Origin: CAVSQX01 sp963730225
GTDB taxonomy: Bacteria > Planctomycetota > Phycisphaerae > Tepidisphaerales > Tepidisphaeraceae
Reading direction: 5' to 3'
Assembly: GCA_963730225.1 (NCBI GenBank)
Contig: CAVSQX010000002.1
Span: forward strand, 930,001 to 994,000
DNA length: 64,000 bases
Each line of letters begins with the position of its first letter. Position 1 is the first letter of the stretch. The notes beneath the pieces were generated by a model. The model ran no database searches. It saw only the letters and a program-made list of their open reading frames with translations, and was not told the DNA's origin. Position numbers and translations under genes: made by a program. Below, in pieces: positions 1 to 9,532 of the stretch.

Positions 1-3000
1 ATCGTCGCGCCGGTGGGATCGACCAGAGTGAACGTGATGGTGCCGGTGGGGTTATACCCGCTTGCCAGGATACCAACATCGGTGATGGTCGTGGAACCGC
101 ACATGCCGTTACCGCTCTTGGACGCGGTCGTCGTCAGCACGGGTGTGGCTTTGTTGATTGTGACCGGCTCCAGCGCTGTTCCACTGCTCACCTTGGAGTT
201 GTTGCTGTCGCCGTTGTAAGTGGCGACCCAGTAATCGGTGCCGGTGGCGGCAGCGGTGTATCCCTTGGAGGTCGCCGTGCCACCCGAAAGCGTTTCGGTG
301 TCAATGAATAGTGGCGTGCCACTGCCTGTGGCGTTGCTGTAGAGATCGAAGGTGACCGTGCCGCTCGGGTTGTACCCGCCGGTGACGGTGGCCTTGTCGG
401 CAATCGAAGTTCCGACGATGGCGCTGGCCGGTTGCTGGCTGGTGTTGATGGCCGGGGAAGCGGGAGTAATCGTCACCGGCTCGAGTGCGGTGCCGCTGCT
501 GACCGAGGAGTTGTTGCTGTCGCCGTTGTAGGTGGCGACCCAGTAATCGGTGTTGGTGGCAGTGGCGGTGTAGCCGGCCGAGTTGGCGATACCGCTGACC
601 AGCGTCTCGGTGTCGGTGAAGAGCGGTGTGCCGCTGGCGGTGGAGTTGCTGTAGAGATTGAACGTGACCGTTCCACTGGGGTTGTATCCGCCGCTGACGG
701 TGGCCTTGTCGGCGATCGAGGTGCCGACGGTGGCGCTGGCCGGTTGCTGGCTGGTGTTGATGGCCGGGGAAGCGGGAGTGATCGTCACCGGCTCCAGAGC
801 GGTCCCGCTGCTGACCTTGGAGTTGTTGCTGTCGCCGTTGTAGGTGGCGACCCAGTAATCGGTGTTGGTGGCAATGGCGGTGTAGCCGGCCGAGGTGGCG
901 ATGCCACCCGAGAGCGTCTCGGTGTCCGTGAAGAGCGGCGTGCCGCTGGCGGTGGAGTTGTTGTAGAGATTGAACGTGACCGTTCCACTGGGGTTGTATC
1001 CGCCGCTGACGGTGGCCTTGTCGGCGATCGAGGTGCCGACGGTGGCGCTGGCCGGTTGCTGGGCGGTGTTGATGGTCGGGGAAGCGGAGGTGATGGTCAC
1101 CGGTTCCAGGGCCGTTCCGCTGGTGACGGAAGTGTTGTTGGAATCGCCGTTGTAGGTGGCGACCCAGTAATCGGTGTTGGTGGCAGTGGCGGTGTAGCCG
1201 GCCGAGGTGGCGATACCGCTGACCAGCGTCTCGGTGTCGGTGAAGAGCGGTGTGCCGCTGGCGGTGGAGTTGCTGTAGAGATTGAACGTGACCGTTCCAC
1301 TGGGATTGTACCCGCCGCTGACGGTGGCTTTGTCGGCAATCGAAGTGCCGACGGTGGCGCTGGCCGGCTGCTGTGTCGTGACGATCGTCGGAGTGGCCGG
1401 AGTAATGATCACCGGCTCGAGTGCGGTGCCGCTGCTGACCGAGGAGTTGTTGCTGTCGCCGTTGTAGGTGGCGACCCAGTAATCGGTGTTGGTGACAGTG
1501 GCGGTGTAGCCGGCCGAGGTGGCGATGCCACCCGAGAGCGTCTCAGTGTCCGTGAAGAGTGGCGTACCGCTGGCGGTGGAGTTGTTGTAGAGATTGAACG
1601 TGACCGTTCCACTGGGGTTGTACCCGCCGCTGACGGTGGCCTTGTCGGCAATCGAAGTTCCGACGATGGCGATGGCCGGTTGCTGTGCGGTGACGATCGT
1701 CGGTGTGGCCGAGGTGGCCGTCACCGGTTCCGCCGTAGCACCGCTGGCCACACCATTGTTATTGCTGTCGCCACTGTAGGTCGCCACCCAATAGTAGGTG
1801 CCTGTCGCGGTCGCCAATACCGTGTCCGGTGCGGTGTACGTACCGTCGCCGGTCACCGTCACCGACCCTTCATCGGTAACGCCGCCGCCAGGGGCAGTGA
1901 GTTTGAAGTCGATCGTGCCGGTCGGGTTGTATCCACCCGAAAGTGTCGCCTGGTCGCTCATGAGGGAACTGCCGACCGTGCCGCTGGTCGGGCTCTGTGT
2001 CGTGGTGATTGTCGGATTGGCAGGGCTGACCGTCACCGTTTCTGCAGAGTCATTGCTGTCGCTGGCGGTAGTGTTATTTCCGTCTCCGCTATAGCTGGCG
2101 TCCCACTGGTACGTCCCAGTCACGGTACCGCTTACTGGCAGCGTGTATCCGCTCGGCGTCGTGTAGGTGCCGTCGCCACTGACGGTCGCCGTCTCAGTAT
2201 CCACGAGGGTGATACCCTGGTAGAGAGTGAACGTGATCGTGCCAGTCGGGTAATACCCGCCGGACAGGGCGGCTGTATCCTTGAGCGTCGGCGAAACGGT
2301 CCCCAACGTCACGCTGGCCGCGCTGGGCGTGGTGATGATCGTCGGACCCGCCGGACTGACGGTCACTTTCTCGGAAGAATCATTGTTGTCGCTGACGGCG
2401 GTGTTGTTTCCGTCACCGCTGTAACTGGCATCCCATTGATAGGCGCCGGTCACGACGCCGGTGGTCGGAAGCGAATAGCCAGTCGGCGTGGAGTATATCC
2501 CGTCACCAGTGACCGTCGCCGTTTCGGTGTCCACCAGAGTTATACCCTGGTAGAGGGTGAAGGTGATCGTACCGGTGGGAAGGTATCCACCCGACAAGTT
2601 GGCTGAATCCTTCAGCGTTTGCGACGCGACTCCCAAAGTTGGCGTGGTCAAGTTGGGCGTGGTGGTGATCGAAGGACCGGCGGGACTGACGGTCACCGTC
2701 TCGGCCGTCGGTGGACTGCTGACGGCGTTGTTGTTCGTGTCGCCACTGTAGGCCGCGGCCCACTCGTAAGTTCCAGTCAGCGTTCCGGACCCACTGGGCA
2801 CGTAGCCGTGCGGCGTGCTGTACGAGCCATCGCCGCTTACCGTAACCGCCTCGGTATCCACGACGGTCGTGTCATCCGGTGCGTACAAGGTAAACGTGAT
2901 CGTACCGGTTGGGGAGTATCCACCGGAAAGAACCGCCGTGTCGGTCAACGCCGCGCCGCTTCCCAACACCACCGTGCCGCCGGGCGAAGTGGTGATCGCG

Positions 3001-4775
3001 GGTGAGGCCGGACTGACGGTCACCGTTTCGCTTGAGTTGTTGTTGTCGGTGGCGGCGCTGTTGTTTCCGTCGCCGCTGTAACTCGCGTCCCACTGGTACG
3101 AGCCAGTTACCGTCCCACTTGTGGGCAGTGTGTAGCCGAAGGGCGTGGAATACGCGCCGTCACCCGTGACGGCCGCCGTCTCGGTGTCGACCAGGGTTGC
3201 CCCTTGGTAAAGGGTGAAGGTGATCGTACCGGTTGGGGAATACCCGCCAGACAGCGTGGCCGTATCCTGCAGCGTCGGTGACGTGGTTCCCAGCGTGAGG
3301 CCGGTCGGATTTGGCGTCGTCACAATCGCCGGACTGGCCGGGGTGATGGTCACTGGCTCGGCGGCGACACCGCTGCTGATCGAAGAGTTGTTGCCGTCAC
3401 CGTTGTAGGTATCGACCCAGTAATCAGTGCCGGTGGCGGTGGGGGTGTAGAGGGCCGAGGTGGCAATGCCACCGGAGAGTGTCTCGGTGTCGGTGAACAA
3501 AGGTGCGCCGGTGGCGGCCGAGTTGCTGTAGAGATTGAAGGTTACCGTGCCGGTCGGGTTGTATCCGCCGCTGACGGCGGCCTGGTCCTTGATTGAACTG
3601 CCGACGGTAGCACTGGTCGGAAGCTGGCTGGTGACGATCGTCGGTGTGGCCGGAGTGACCGTGACCTGTTCGGAGCTATTGCCGTTGTCGCTAACCGAGG
3701 AGTTGTTCGTGTCGCCGCTGTACGAGGCATCCCACTGGTATATGCCGGTGACGGTGCTGGCGGTGGGAAGAGTGTAGCCGGTTGGTGTGCTGTAGGTGTT
3801 ATCGCCATTCACAGCCACGGTTTCACTGTCAATCGGCGTCGCTCCGCCGTTGTAGTAGAGCGTGAACGTGATCGTGCCGGTTGGGAAATATCCTCCCGAA
3901 AGTGTAGCGGAATCGTTCAGAATCTGTGGAATAGCGCCCAGTGTAACGGCCGAGGGGCTGGGCGTTGTCGTGATGGCCGGGCTGGCCGGGCTGACCGTCA
4001 CCTTCTCGGTCGAGTTGTTGTTGTCGCTGGCGGACGTGTTGTTTCCGTCACCGCTGTAACTGGCGTCCCACTGATAGGAACCCGTCACGGTATCGGTGGT
4101 GGGCAACGGGTATCCAGTGGGTGTGCTGTACGTGTTATCACCATTCACTGCCACGGTTTCGCTGTCGATTGGCGTTGCTCCACCGTTGTAATAAAGCGTG
4201 AACGTGATCGTGCCGGTTGGAGCGTATCCGCCGGACAGCGTCGCCGAGTCTTTCAGCGTTTGCGAAATCGTGCCCAGCGTAACGTTCGACGGATTGGGCG
4301 TTGTGGTGATTGCCGGGCCTGCTGGGCTAACCGTCACTTGCTCGTTCGTGTTGCCGATGTCGTTGACCGTGCCGTTGTTTCCGCTGTACGTGGCGTCCCA
4401 CTGGTACGTGCCAGTCACGGGGCTGGCGGTGGGCAGTGTGTAGCCAGCGGGCGTGGTATACGAACCGTCGCCAGGGATCGTTACCACCTCGGTGTCAACC
4501 GGGGTCGAACCATTGTTGTAATAGAGACTGAACGTGATTGTGCCGGTTGGGCCGTTGCCTCCCTGCAAGAGCGCCGTATCGGTAAGAATCTCCGGCGTCG
4601 TGTTGCTCAGTGTCAACGACGTCGGAGTGGGCGTCGTACTTAGCGTTGGGCCAAGTCCACCAGCGAACAGCGTTCGCGATTCAACAGACTCAAAGGCAAC
4701 GACGGCCGCCGAAATGCTTCGGGCGGACCGCCTCGATCGACATGCTCGCTTTATTTGACGGGAATTCGCTGACAT
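1..4775 (-). CDS. Giant Ig-like repeat surface protein (C-terminus beyond window)
   Basis: The minus frame starting with ATG at 4775 stays open to position 1, giving at least 1591 codons. An AGGAG lies eight bases upstream of this ATG; further in-frame ATGs at 4781 and 4814 lack a better site. The N-terminus is Arg-rich and carries VAFESVESRTLFAGG, resembling the LExRxLL/FS motif at the start of many planctomycete exported giants. The rest is about 15 beta-sandwich repeats of roughly 104 residues with ATLSGGY, PTGTITFTLY, DTETV, YQWDASYSGD and TVSPA motifs, as in Ig-like repeat adhesins. No enzyme domain is visible. Likely extracellular or surface-attached; ligand unknown. The real end, and any anchor, lie outside the window. 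Confidence 0.85.
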   Translation of the reverse strand, partial: MSANSRQIKRACRSRRSARSISAAVVAFESVESRTLFAGGLGPTLSTTPTPTSLTLSNTTPEILTDTALLQGGNGPTGTITFSLYYNNGSTPVDTEVVTIPGDGSYTTPAGYTLPTASPVTGTYQWDATYSGNNGTVNDIGNTNEQVTVSPAGPAITTTPNPSNVTLGTISQTLKDSATLSGGYAPTGTITFTLYYNGGATPIDSETVAVNGDNTYSTPTGYPLPTTDTVTGSYQWDASYSGDGNNTSASDNNNSTEKVTVSPASPAITTTPSPSAVTLGAIPQILNDSATLSGGYFPTGTITFTLYYNGGATPIDSETVAVNGDNTYSTPTGYTLPTASTVTGIYQWDASYSGDTNNSSVSDNGNSSEQVTVTPATPTIVTSQLPTSATVGSSIKDQAAVSGGYNPTGTVTFNLYSNSAATGAPLFTDTETLSGGIATSALYTPTATGTDYWVDTYNGDGNNSSISSGVAAEPVTITPASPAIVTTPNPTGLTLGTTSPTLQDTATLSGGYSPTGTITFTLYQGATLVDTETAAVTGDGAYSTPFGYTLPTSGTVTGSYQWDASYSGDGNNSAATDNNNSSETVTVSPASPAITTSPGGTVVLGSGAALTDTAVLSGGYSPTGTITFTLYAPDDTTVVDTEAVTVSGDGSYSTPHGYVPSGSGTLTGTYEWAAAYSGDTNNNAVSSPPTAETVTVSPAGPSITTTPNLTTPTLGVASQTLKDSANLSGGYLPTGTITFTLYQGITLVDTETATVTGDGIYSTPTGYSLPTTGVVTGAYQWDASYSGDGNNTAVSDNNDSSEKVTVSPAGPTIITTPSAASVTLGTVSPTLKDTAALSGGYYPTGTITFTLYQGITLVDTETATVSGDGTYTTPSGYTLPVSGTVTGTYQWDASYSGDGNNTTASDSNDSAETVTVSPANPTITTTQSPTSGTVGSSLMSDQATLSGGYNPTGTIDFKLTAPGGGVTDEGSVTVTGDGTYTAPDTVLATATGTYYWVATYSGDSNNNGVASGATAEPVTATSATPTIVTAQQPAIAIVGTSIADKATVSGGYNPSGTVTFNLYNNSTASGTPLFTDTETLSGGIATSAGYTATVTNTDYWVATYNGDSNNSSVSSGTALEPVIITPATPTIVTTQQPASATVGTSIADKATVSGGYNPSGTVTFNLYSNSTASGTPLFTDTETLVSGIATSAGYTATATNTDYWVATYNGDSNNTSVTSGTALEPVTITSASPTINTAQQPASATVGTSIADKATVSGGYNPSGTVTFNLYNNSTASGTPLFTDTETLSGGIATSAGYTAIATNTDYWVATYNGDSNNSKVSSGTALEPVTITPASPAINTSQQPASATVGTSIADKATVSGGYNPSGTVTFNLYSNSTASGTPLFTDTETLVSGIANSAGYTATATNTDYWVATYNGDSNNSSVSSGTALEPVTITPASPAINTSQQPASAIVGTSIADKATVTGGYNPSGTVTFDLYSNATGSGTPLFIDTETLSGGTATSKGYTAAATGTDYWVATYNGDSNNSKVSSGTALEPVTINKATPVLTTTASKSGNGMCGSTTITDVGILASGYNPTGTITFTLVDPTGAT
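221..1780 (-). repeat. Five 312-bp tandem units within the repeat protein
   Basis: The string TGGCGACCCAGTAATCGGTG starts at 221, 533, 845, 1157 and 1469, an exact 312-bp (104-codon) register, and flanking sequence is nearly identical between the units around 533-1780. The remaining units of the same gene (1781-4600) share the protein motif but have diverged strongly in DNA. This indicates recent duplication or gene conversion in the part of the gene nearest the window edge. Such DNA is also prone to collapse in assembly, so copy number is uncertain. Confidence 0.85.
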
Positions 4776-5924
4776 GCGCATTGCTCCTTGTCCCAGGGAT
4801 CGATTCAACCCCATTGAAATTCTTCCGCCCGTGCGCGACAGCGCGCAGCGAACCGCATTGGCCCATTTCTTCCTTGAAAAACCAAAATCGGAATTGCGAC
4901 GCCACGCCCACGCGTCAACCCAATTCCCCACTAAAATGCACTGCCCTGCGCTGTAGCGCTATGAACATCATGTTCGTCAGCGCTGCCATCGCATCAACAT
5001 TTTGAGGCGCAATCTCGGCTGCCGTACTTTGCTCTGATGTAGGGCAACCCCAATTGCTATTAAATGGAATCCCGGCGCGCTGCTCCCATCCGTACGAGAA
5101 TCCCCACGATCGGCATGATCAAACGTGCCCGTGACCCAAGCGCATTTTCCACCTTCTCCCGCAGATCCTTCTGCATTCTCAAAACGAATTACGTACGAAT
5201 CGAGATAGGATGTTGCACTTGAGGTAGGTGCCAATCACCCGTCAAAAATGACACCGGGAAATTGCGCCATACCCACGCCGTGGGCTGCATACTATAAACC
5301 AGCAATTTGCTTTGCAACATAAATCCGTAGAGTTGCTTAATTCGCGGTCATCCGATCTACCTCAGTTAACTTGCTGACCGTCTCCAACGCCGACAACTCA
5401 TCCATTTGCCAACAGGTCGGATTAGCCGACCGTCTTCGATCTTCGACGCCGCCCAACGAAACGTGAACCAGTTTCTTACCCATCTAGCCTCGTATTCCTC
5501 TGTTACCATGAATGCTAAAACCGCTCGGTCAATACACTGACATGCATTGCTGAGGATTTGATCAATTATTTCGCGTCATTTCGCTGCGATTACATCCTTG
5601 ACCGACGGCTACCGGAGCTGTCCTGCCCTCTAGAAAACCATAAAGGGCCGGCAGGGTCAGCATGATGCTGTGTTTCAAAACCCTCAGCATCGCTTGGGCG
5701 ACGCGCCATGTCGCCGCGTGCAGCAACGAAGCTGCCCCGGATCGCGGATTGATCATGCTGACGGTCTTTCGATCGGCCAGCGCTGGCCCACAGCAGCTGG
5801 CGGAACGCGCTGGGATCAACCATGAGACCGATTATCGCAATGGCGCACAAAATCAATTGACAGCGGCAGTCGCAGACGATCTTAAGCTTGCTGAATGTGC
5901 GGTACGCCGCCGGTTACGATCCCT
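4776..5924. other. Non-coding or decayed stretch, no supported gene
   Basis: This is the upstream region of the repeat-protein gene. The only open frames are short, have poor start sites and do not resemble a family known to me. Composition is visibly more AT-rich between 4900 and 5600 than in the flanking genes. The promoter of the repeat protein should lie just above 4800, but no convincing -35/-10 pair could be picked. Confidence 0.5.
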
Positions 5925-6235
5925 GTATATCGCATCGAGGAGCTGATCGCGCAGTGGAATCAGGCGCGGTTGTACAAGGAAGTCATGCTTTCCACCGCTC
6001 GGCGTCTGGCGATCAAGGTGATGCCGGCGGCGCTGGCGCGCGGGAACGCGCGGGCGCGGCTTGACCGCGAAACGAACCTAATGCCGGCATTCGAACATGC
6101 GAACCTGGTCGGCGTGGTCGACCGCGGCCAAACCGCCGACGGATGGGGTTCTTTTCCATGCGCTGGATTATTGACCGATGGAACCTGGACGAATTCATTG
6201 TAACAGATTGGCCGACCACATCTCCCAGCCGATAA
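5925..6235 (+). pseudogene. Hanks-type Ser/Thr protein kinase remnant (N-lobe only)
   Basis: The reading VYRIEELIAQ is followed by a scrambled stretch where the glycine loop and VYKA should be, then by RRLAIKVMPAALA, with the Lys of the AIKVM motif, RETNLM with a candidate alpha-C Glu, and EHANLVGVVDRG. The frame shifts near 6155 into FFSMRWIIDRWNLDEFI, matching the hinge region of planctomycete PknB-like kinases, and stops at 6233. The catalytic loop (HRD, DFG) is absent. This is a decayed N-lobe fragment, not a working kinase. Identification rests on motif order alone. Confidence 0.5.
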
Positions 6236-6397
6236 ATTGATCTGGCAATATCGGACGCATCCTGGAGGTTCCCATGAAAGCCGTGCTCCATTGCAAGACC
6301 AACGCCTGGCGCCGGCGCATCGATAATCAGGGGGCCATCCCCTCCTGCCGGCCCATCAGGGCGCCGGGTGGTTTGGCTTCTCACCTTGAAAACGGAG

Positions 6398-6955
6398 TCA
6401 CGCCCTTTCGTATCGTCGTCGCAGTCGGGAGACCCGACCATCGGTAACGCCAAACTGCTTGGCCAGATCCGAAGTGCGTTCGCCGCTGGCCAACGCGGTG
6501 ATGATCCGCCGATCACGCCGCCGGAACGTCGAGAGCCAACGCCCAAAGTCAATCCGAAACGCAGCCATTTCCGGTATGTCGGTCCTGCGATCTGCAATCA
6601 GCAAGCCGCACAATCCATCATCCGCGGACAAACTGGCCATTTTGATACCGTGCCGACGTTGCGCCACAGGTGATAGTGCGTCCCGAGCGCCCTCTTGGTG
6701 CCCGCCGACGTGCCGGCCATTTTGGACATGGTTGATGGCAAAAGTGGCGATTGTGCTGGGGCGAGCACGATGGAGTTGGCCTTTCGCTGCCAGGATCTGA
6801 AACGAAACGCAGGCGGAAGCGAGCGCCTCCTGAATGGCGTCTTCGCGTTGTTCGACGGGGAGCCTGCGGAACCGAATTCTCGCGTGAGTCTGGACGGCAG
6901 GTAGGAAGTTCAGAAATCCGGCTTGCCAGTTTGACGTTTGGGTCAATGCACTCAT
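6398..6955 (-). CDS. Sigma-70-like helix-turn-helix protein, planctomycete type
   Basis: 185 residues. The N-terminal half (FLNFLPAVQTHARIRFRRL, then EQREDAIQEALA) looks like a sigma region 2-type helical segment. The C-terminus holds a clear HTH, RRIITALASGERTSDLAKQ then FGVTDGRVSRLRR, as in region 4. This resembles a family of about 190-200 residues that I know from planctomycete genomes. ATG at 6955 has GGA seven bases upstream. The gene ends at a TGA directly after RYERA; the same frame continues with LRFQGEKP, so the last dozen residues seem lost by a Trp-to-stop change. It is convergent with the kinase remnant. Role: probable DNA-binding regulator; target unknown. Confidence 0.6.
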   Translation of the reverse strand: MSALTQTSNWQAGFLNFLPAVQTHARIRFRRLPVEQREDAIQEALASACVSFQILAAKGQLHRARPSTIATFAINHVQNGRHVGGHQEGARDALSPVAQRRHGIKMASLSADDGLCGLLIADRRTDIPEMAAFRIDFGRWLSTFRRRDRRIITALASGERTSDLAKQFGVTDGRVSRLRRRYERA

Positions 6956-7017
6956 GGGACGATCCTTTCAGTAGGGACCGTCCCCATTGCGGGAGGCGGT
7001 CGTGTAAAAAACACAAC

Positions 7018-7040
7018 CGCCCCCGCACGATGCGAGGGCG
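7018..7040 (-). terminator. Rho-independent terminator candidate
   Basis: A stem with arms 7018-7027 and 7031-7040 (one mismatch, CGA loop) is followed in the minus direction, four to five bases later, by a run of six T. It would end transcription of the fragment at 7253-7531 before the sigma-like gene. Confidence 0.5.
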
Positions 7041-7252
7041 CTTTGAAACCAGACAAACAGCCGGTTGGCGATTCCCTTATGGCGGCAGCAACGAGTCGCC
7101 CGGCCTATCGAAGCGCCGACGGAGCGTTGCTGGCGAAGCTTTGGCCGGCCGCCAAAAGCTAACTACTTCGCTCATAGATAATGACGCGAAACGAACAAGA
7201 ATTTAGGCAATAGAGGGATCGTCTGCCGCCAAGCTGCAGAATCCACCAGTGA

Positions 7253-7531
7253 TTATCGACGCTTCCGCTTCTTGTCGCCAACGCGCTGCCATTCGGCGGC
7301 GAAATCATCCTTGTACGCCGAGCGATTGAGGAGCCCATCCAGGAGGTCCAATCGATTCGCGTTCAGCAGGGATCGAGCAAGGTGGTACCAGTTCATCTCC
7401 AACTCGACGACGCAATCCAGATTCGACGGAATTTCACGATTTTCGCTCGTGGTCAAAAATCATTCGTCCAATCGCGGTAGGTCGTAAAAGCAAGCGTCCG
7501 CCCATTCTTGGAAAACCAAATAGTGCAATGA
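7253..7531 (-). pseudogene. C-terminal gene fragment with an internal TGA
   Basis: Two open stretches in the same minus frame, LHYLVFQEWADACFYDLPRLDE and (after one TGA at 7460-7462) TTSENREIPSNLDCVV onwards to KKRKRR, read as one continuous protein if TGA replaces a Trp. The second part alone could start only at TTG 7456 and would give 67 residues. Upstream coding potential disappears under the neighbouring exported-protein gene. Probably the tail of a truncated hypothetical gene; family not recognised. Confidence 0.45.
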
Positions 7532-7583
7532 ATCAGGGCCTCTGCGACTTGGAATACCGGCAGGTTCGGGCGGAATCGAGGCA

Positions 7584-8186
7584 CTATTGCGTCTGTAATT
7601 GTCGATACGCTTGCCAAACGCAAAAACCAGCCAGGACCAAAAGCACCAATCCGCCCTCCAGCGGATTTGGAGCTGGCGCGGCGGTGACGGAAAACGCAAG
7701 AGTATCCTCAGAATTCCAACCGTTCTGGTTATGTGAGTACGACGCAGGCACCGAGGAATTATCCGGCGAATTGTACCAGGCAGAAGAGGATGTTGCCGAG
7801 CTCGGGGTTGCTAGGAACCAGTACGTCCCCGCGGGCAATACATCGGCCAAGGAAATCGTAACAGTGCTACCGGCAACCATAGAAGGAGTAACGCTGAAAG
7901 CATCTAAATAGGTTGTAAGTGAAGGATAGCCGCCATCGTCGGCGGTTAGAAACAAATCGACCGGGTCACCCACAATGGCAAACGTTGCGGAGGCCAATCG
8001 CGTCGTAGTCGATACGGAAAAGCTCGCGGCGGCGTCTTGAAGCGACTCACCATTGTAAAAGACGCTGATTCCGGCGGAAAGATTGTACGAATTGTTGGTG
8101 CCGAACGAATCGTAGATCGTCTCGGCCCGAGCGAACGATGCCAGTAAAACCACCGGAAAAAGCCCAGCCCATCGCAGCCGCATCAT
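7584..8186 (-). CDS. Exported protein with C-terminal membrane anchor
   Basis: 200 residues. A signal peptide occupies about residues 1-21 (LRWAGLFPVVLLASFARAE). The mature part begins IYDSFGTNNSYNLSAG and contains ASFSVSTTTRLASATFAI and LFLTADDGGYPSL, the pattern of choice-of-anchor R type beta-sandwich proteins. The end is NPLEGGLVLLVLAGFCVWQ followed by a short polar tail, i.e. a PEP-CTERM-like layout without the classical VPEP sequence. Expected to be exported and then cell-wall sorted or membrane-held. No neighbour suggests a pathway. Confidence 0.75.
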   Translation of the reverse strand: MMRLRWAGLFPVVLLASFARAETIYDSFGTNNSYNLSAGISVFYNGESLQDAAASFSVSTTTRLASATFAIVGDPVDLFLTADDGGYPSLTTYLDAFSVTPSMVAGSTVTISLADVLPAGTYWFLATPSSATSSSAWYNSPDNSSVPASYSHNQNGWNSEDTLAFSVTAAPAPNPLEGGLVLLVLAGFCVWQAYRQLQTQ

Positions 8187-8412
8187 ATCTCCCGCCGCGG
8201 AATCGGTTCCAAGTGAACTTGCAGGCTACCGTGGCGGGGATCGGATGCAACAAAATAATCCTCTTTATTCTTTCGATGATCGCTCAAGGTTCCAACCCTT
8301 TGGCTGTGACGCCGGCGTAAAAGACACTCACCAGCGCCGTTCGGATAAGCATTTGCGGCTGATTTTCGCGGGTGATTCGAGGCGGTCGTGGCCCGGGGAC
8401 CTCTCGATGAAG

Positions 8413-8511
8413 TCAATGCCGCGTCGGTTTCAAACTCGCCAATTCTTCGTCGTTAGCTTTCACGGTGGTCTGGTGATCGGTTGTGACCAACGCCGCTTTC
8501 ACCGGCGTCAT
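8413..8511 (-). CDS. Possible 32-residue protein
   Basis: ATG at 8511 begins MTPVKAALVTTDHQTTV and the frame closes with TGA at 8413. It lies eight bases after the frameshifted small gene (8519-8849) in the same direction, consistent with a translationally linked small gene. No family recognised and the length is too small for certainty. Confidence 0.3.
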   Translation of the reverse strand: MTPVKAALVTTDHQTTVKANDEELASLKPTRH

Positions 8512-8518
8512 GACGCTC

Positions 8519-8849
8519 TCATTCGGGACTGCCGCCGTTTACCTGCTCCTCGGTCGCTTGCCGGCGCAATTCGGCCATCTGGCTAACGAGGTCAAACACG
8601 CCGGCCAGTCTGGCGCGCAGCTGCCGCCGAGATTTCGGATCGGGTCGATGGTGCCGCCCGTTCAAGGCCGCCCGGGCTTTGCCTTCGATCGTGCGGGGGC
8701 CGGTGCTAGATTCCCACGGGCGGTTGCGCTTCGCCGCTTCAACCAGCCGCCGGCGGCCCGCGTTCAGTGAGCGGTCCCCGCATCTTCCGGTTTCGGCGTC
8801 CCGCTGCCATCCTTGCGGAATTTTTTTTGCAAGCGATCTTCTCTTGCAT
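8519..8849 (-). pseudogene. Frameshifted small planctomycete STGPRT-motif protein
   Basis: ATG at 8849 (AGGA seven bases upstream) starts MQEKIACKKNSARM and runs to GPLTERG. One extra G in the CCC (plus-strand) run at 8757-8759 throws the frame off. Removing it restores RRRLVEAAKRNRPWESSTG, PRTIEGKARAAL and FDLVSQMAELRRQATEEQ up to TGA at 8519, about 110 residues. The NRPWE-STGPRT-EGKA pattern is that of small proteins common in planctomycete genomes; function unknown. The shift is either an assembly error or real loss of function. Confidence 0.6.
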
Positions 8850-8959
8850 CGTTAAGTCCTGGTTCGCTCCGATCGCCGAGCTTTGCAGCCCCATTTTCTG
8901 TTGCTTGAGTTTCGGGTTTTGCAGCAACGTGTACCTGCTGCGTGGTGGCAATGTTAATA

Positions 8960-9532
8960 TCATGTGATCCGGGCGGACGGCGCATTTCCTTGATCGCCAC
9001 CAAGCATCTGCGACGTCTCTCCTATTACTTTGGCGGCGGCATTCGCAAAGAGTGCGGCTTTCTCCGCGTCCTGCTCTACTCCGGAGTAGCCTAGAAGATG
9101 GCATGAGGCTATCTGGCCCACGCCCGCCATCTCCATCAGCATTCTCTCCAGCACGTCCCGGCAGCCGGCTTCCTTGATGATCGCTTTCAGATACGCCTCG
9201 AAAACCTGAGGGTCGACGTCTTTGTCGTTACCGGATGCAAACTTCATGTTGCAGGGAAACAAACCCTCTCTGACGGACGATGGATCCCACGGCATTTTAC
9301 CGGCGGACGCGGAAGTCTGGTGTTCAGTCTTGGGACTCTCGGTTGGTTTCTTTGCGGCATGCGTCTCTGAATTCCGAAATTCGCTACCATTGGGCGCTGC
9401 CCGGCAGGAAACCCCCAGTCTCTCCGCCAGTGCTTTAACCATATCTACGTCCGGTGCAACCCGCTCCCCCGGGCTCGGCGGGACAACGCTTGGATCTTTT
9501 CCGTCAACCGGCGATTTGCCTGAGTTACGCAT
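8960..9532 (-). CDS. Hypothetical protein of a planctomycete accessory cassette
   Basis: 190 residues. The N-terminal half is Pro/Ser/Lys-rich and probably disordered. The C-terminal half is helical: VFEAYLKAIIKEAGCRDVLE, then MLMEMAGVGQIASCHLLGY and AALFANAAAKVIGETSQML. This resembles short proteins I associate with phage- or plasmid-like planctomycete gene sets, without a known activity. Its ATG overlaps the stop of the preceding gene (9525-10370) by eight bases, so the two are likely translated together. Confidence 0.55.
   Translation of the reverse strand: MRNSGKSPVDGKDPSVVPPSPGERVAPDVDMVKALAERLGVSCRAAPNGSEFRNSETHAAKKPTESPKTEHQTSASAGKMPWDPSSVREGLFPCNMKFASGNDKDVDPQVFEAYLKAIIKEAGCRDVLERMLMEMAGVGQIASCHLLGYSGVEQDAEKAALFANAAAKVIGETSQMLGGDQGNAPSARIT

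Noticed and set aside
221..1780. CRISPR-like appearance of regular repeats
   Set aside because: Units are 312 bp, in frame and protein-coding, without spacers or cas genes.
432..2606. 724-codon plus-strand open frame rich in Gly/Val/Arg with internal repeats
   Set aside because: It is the opposite-strand reading of the Ig-like repeat gene; its repeats only mirror the 312-bp units and its composition is not protein-like.
6274..6447. 57-codon plus-strand frame with GGAGG before its ATG
   Set aside because: Overlaps the conserved 3-prime end of the sigma-like gene on the other strand and has no recognisable pattern; a good ribosome site alone is not enough.
6398..7531. TGA read as Trp (genetic code change)
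   Set aside because: TGA is the normal stop of many intact genes in the window, including overlapping ATGA junctions, so two suspicious TGA codons are better explained by decay or error.
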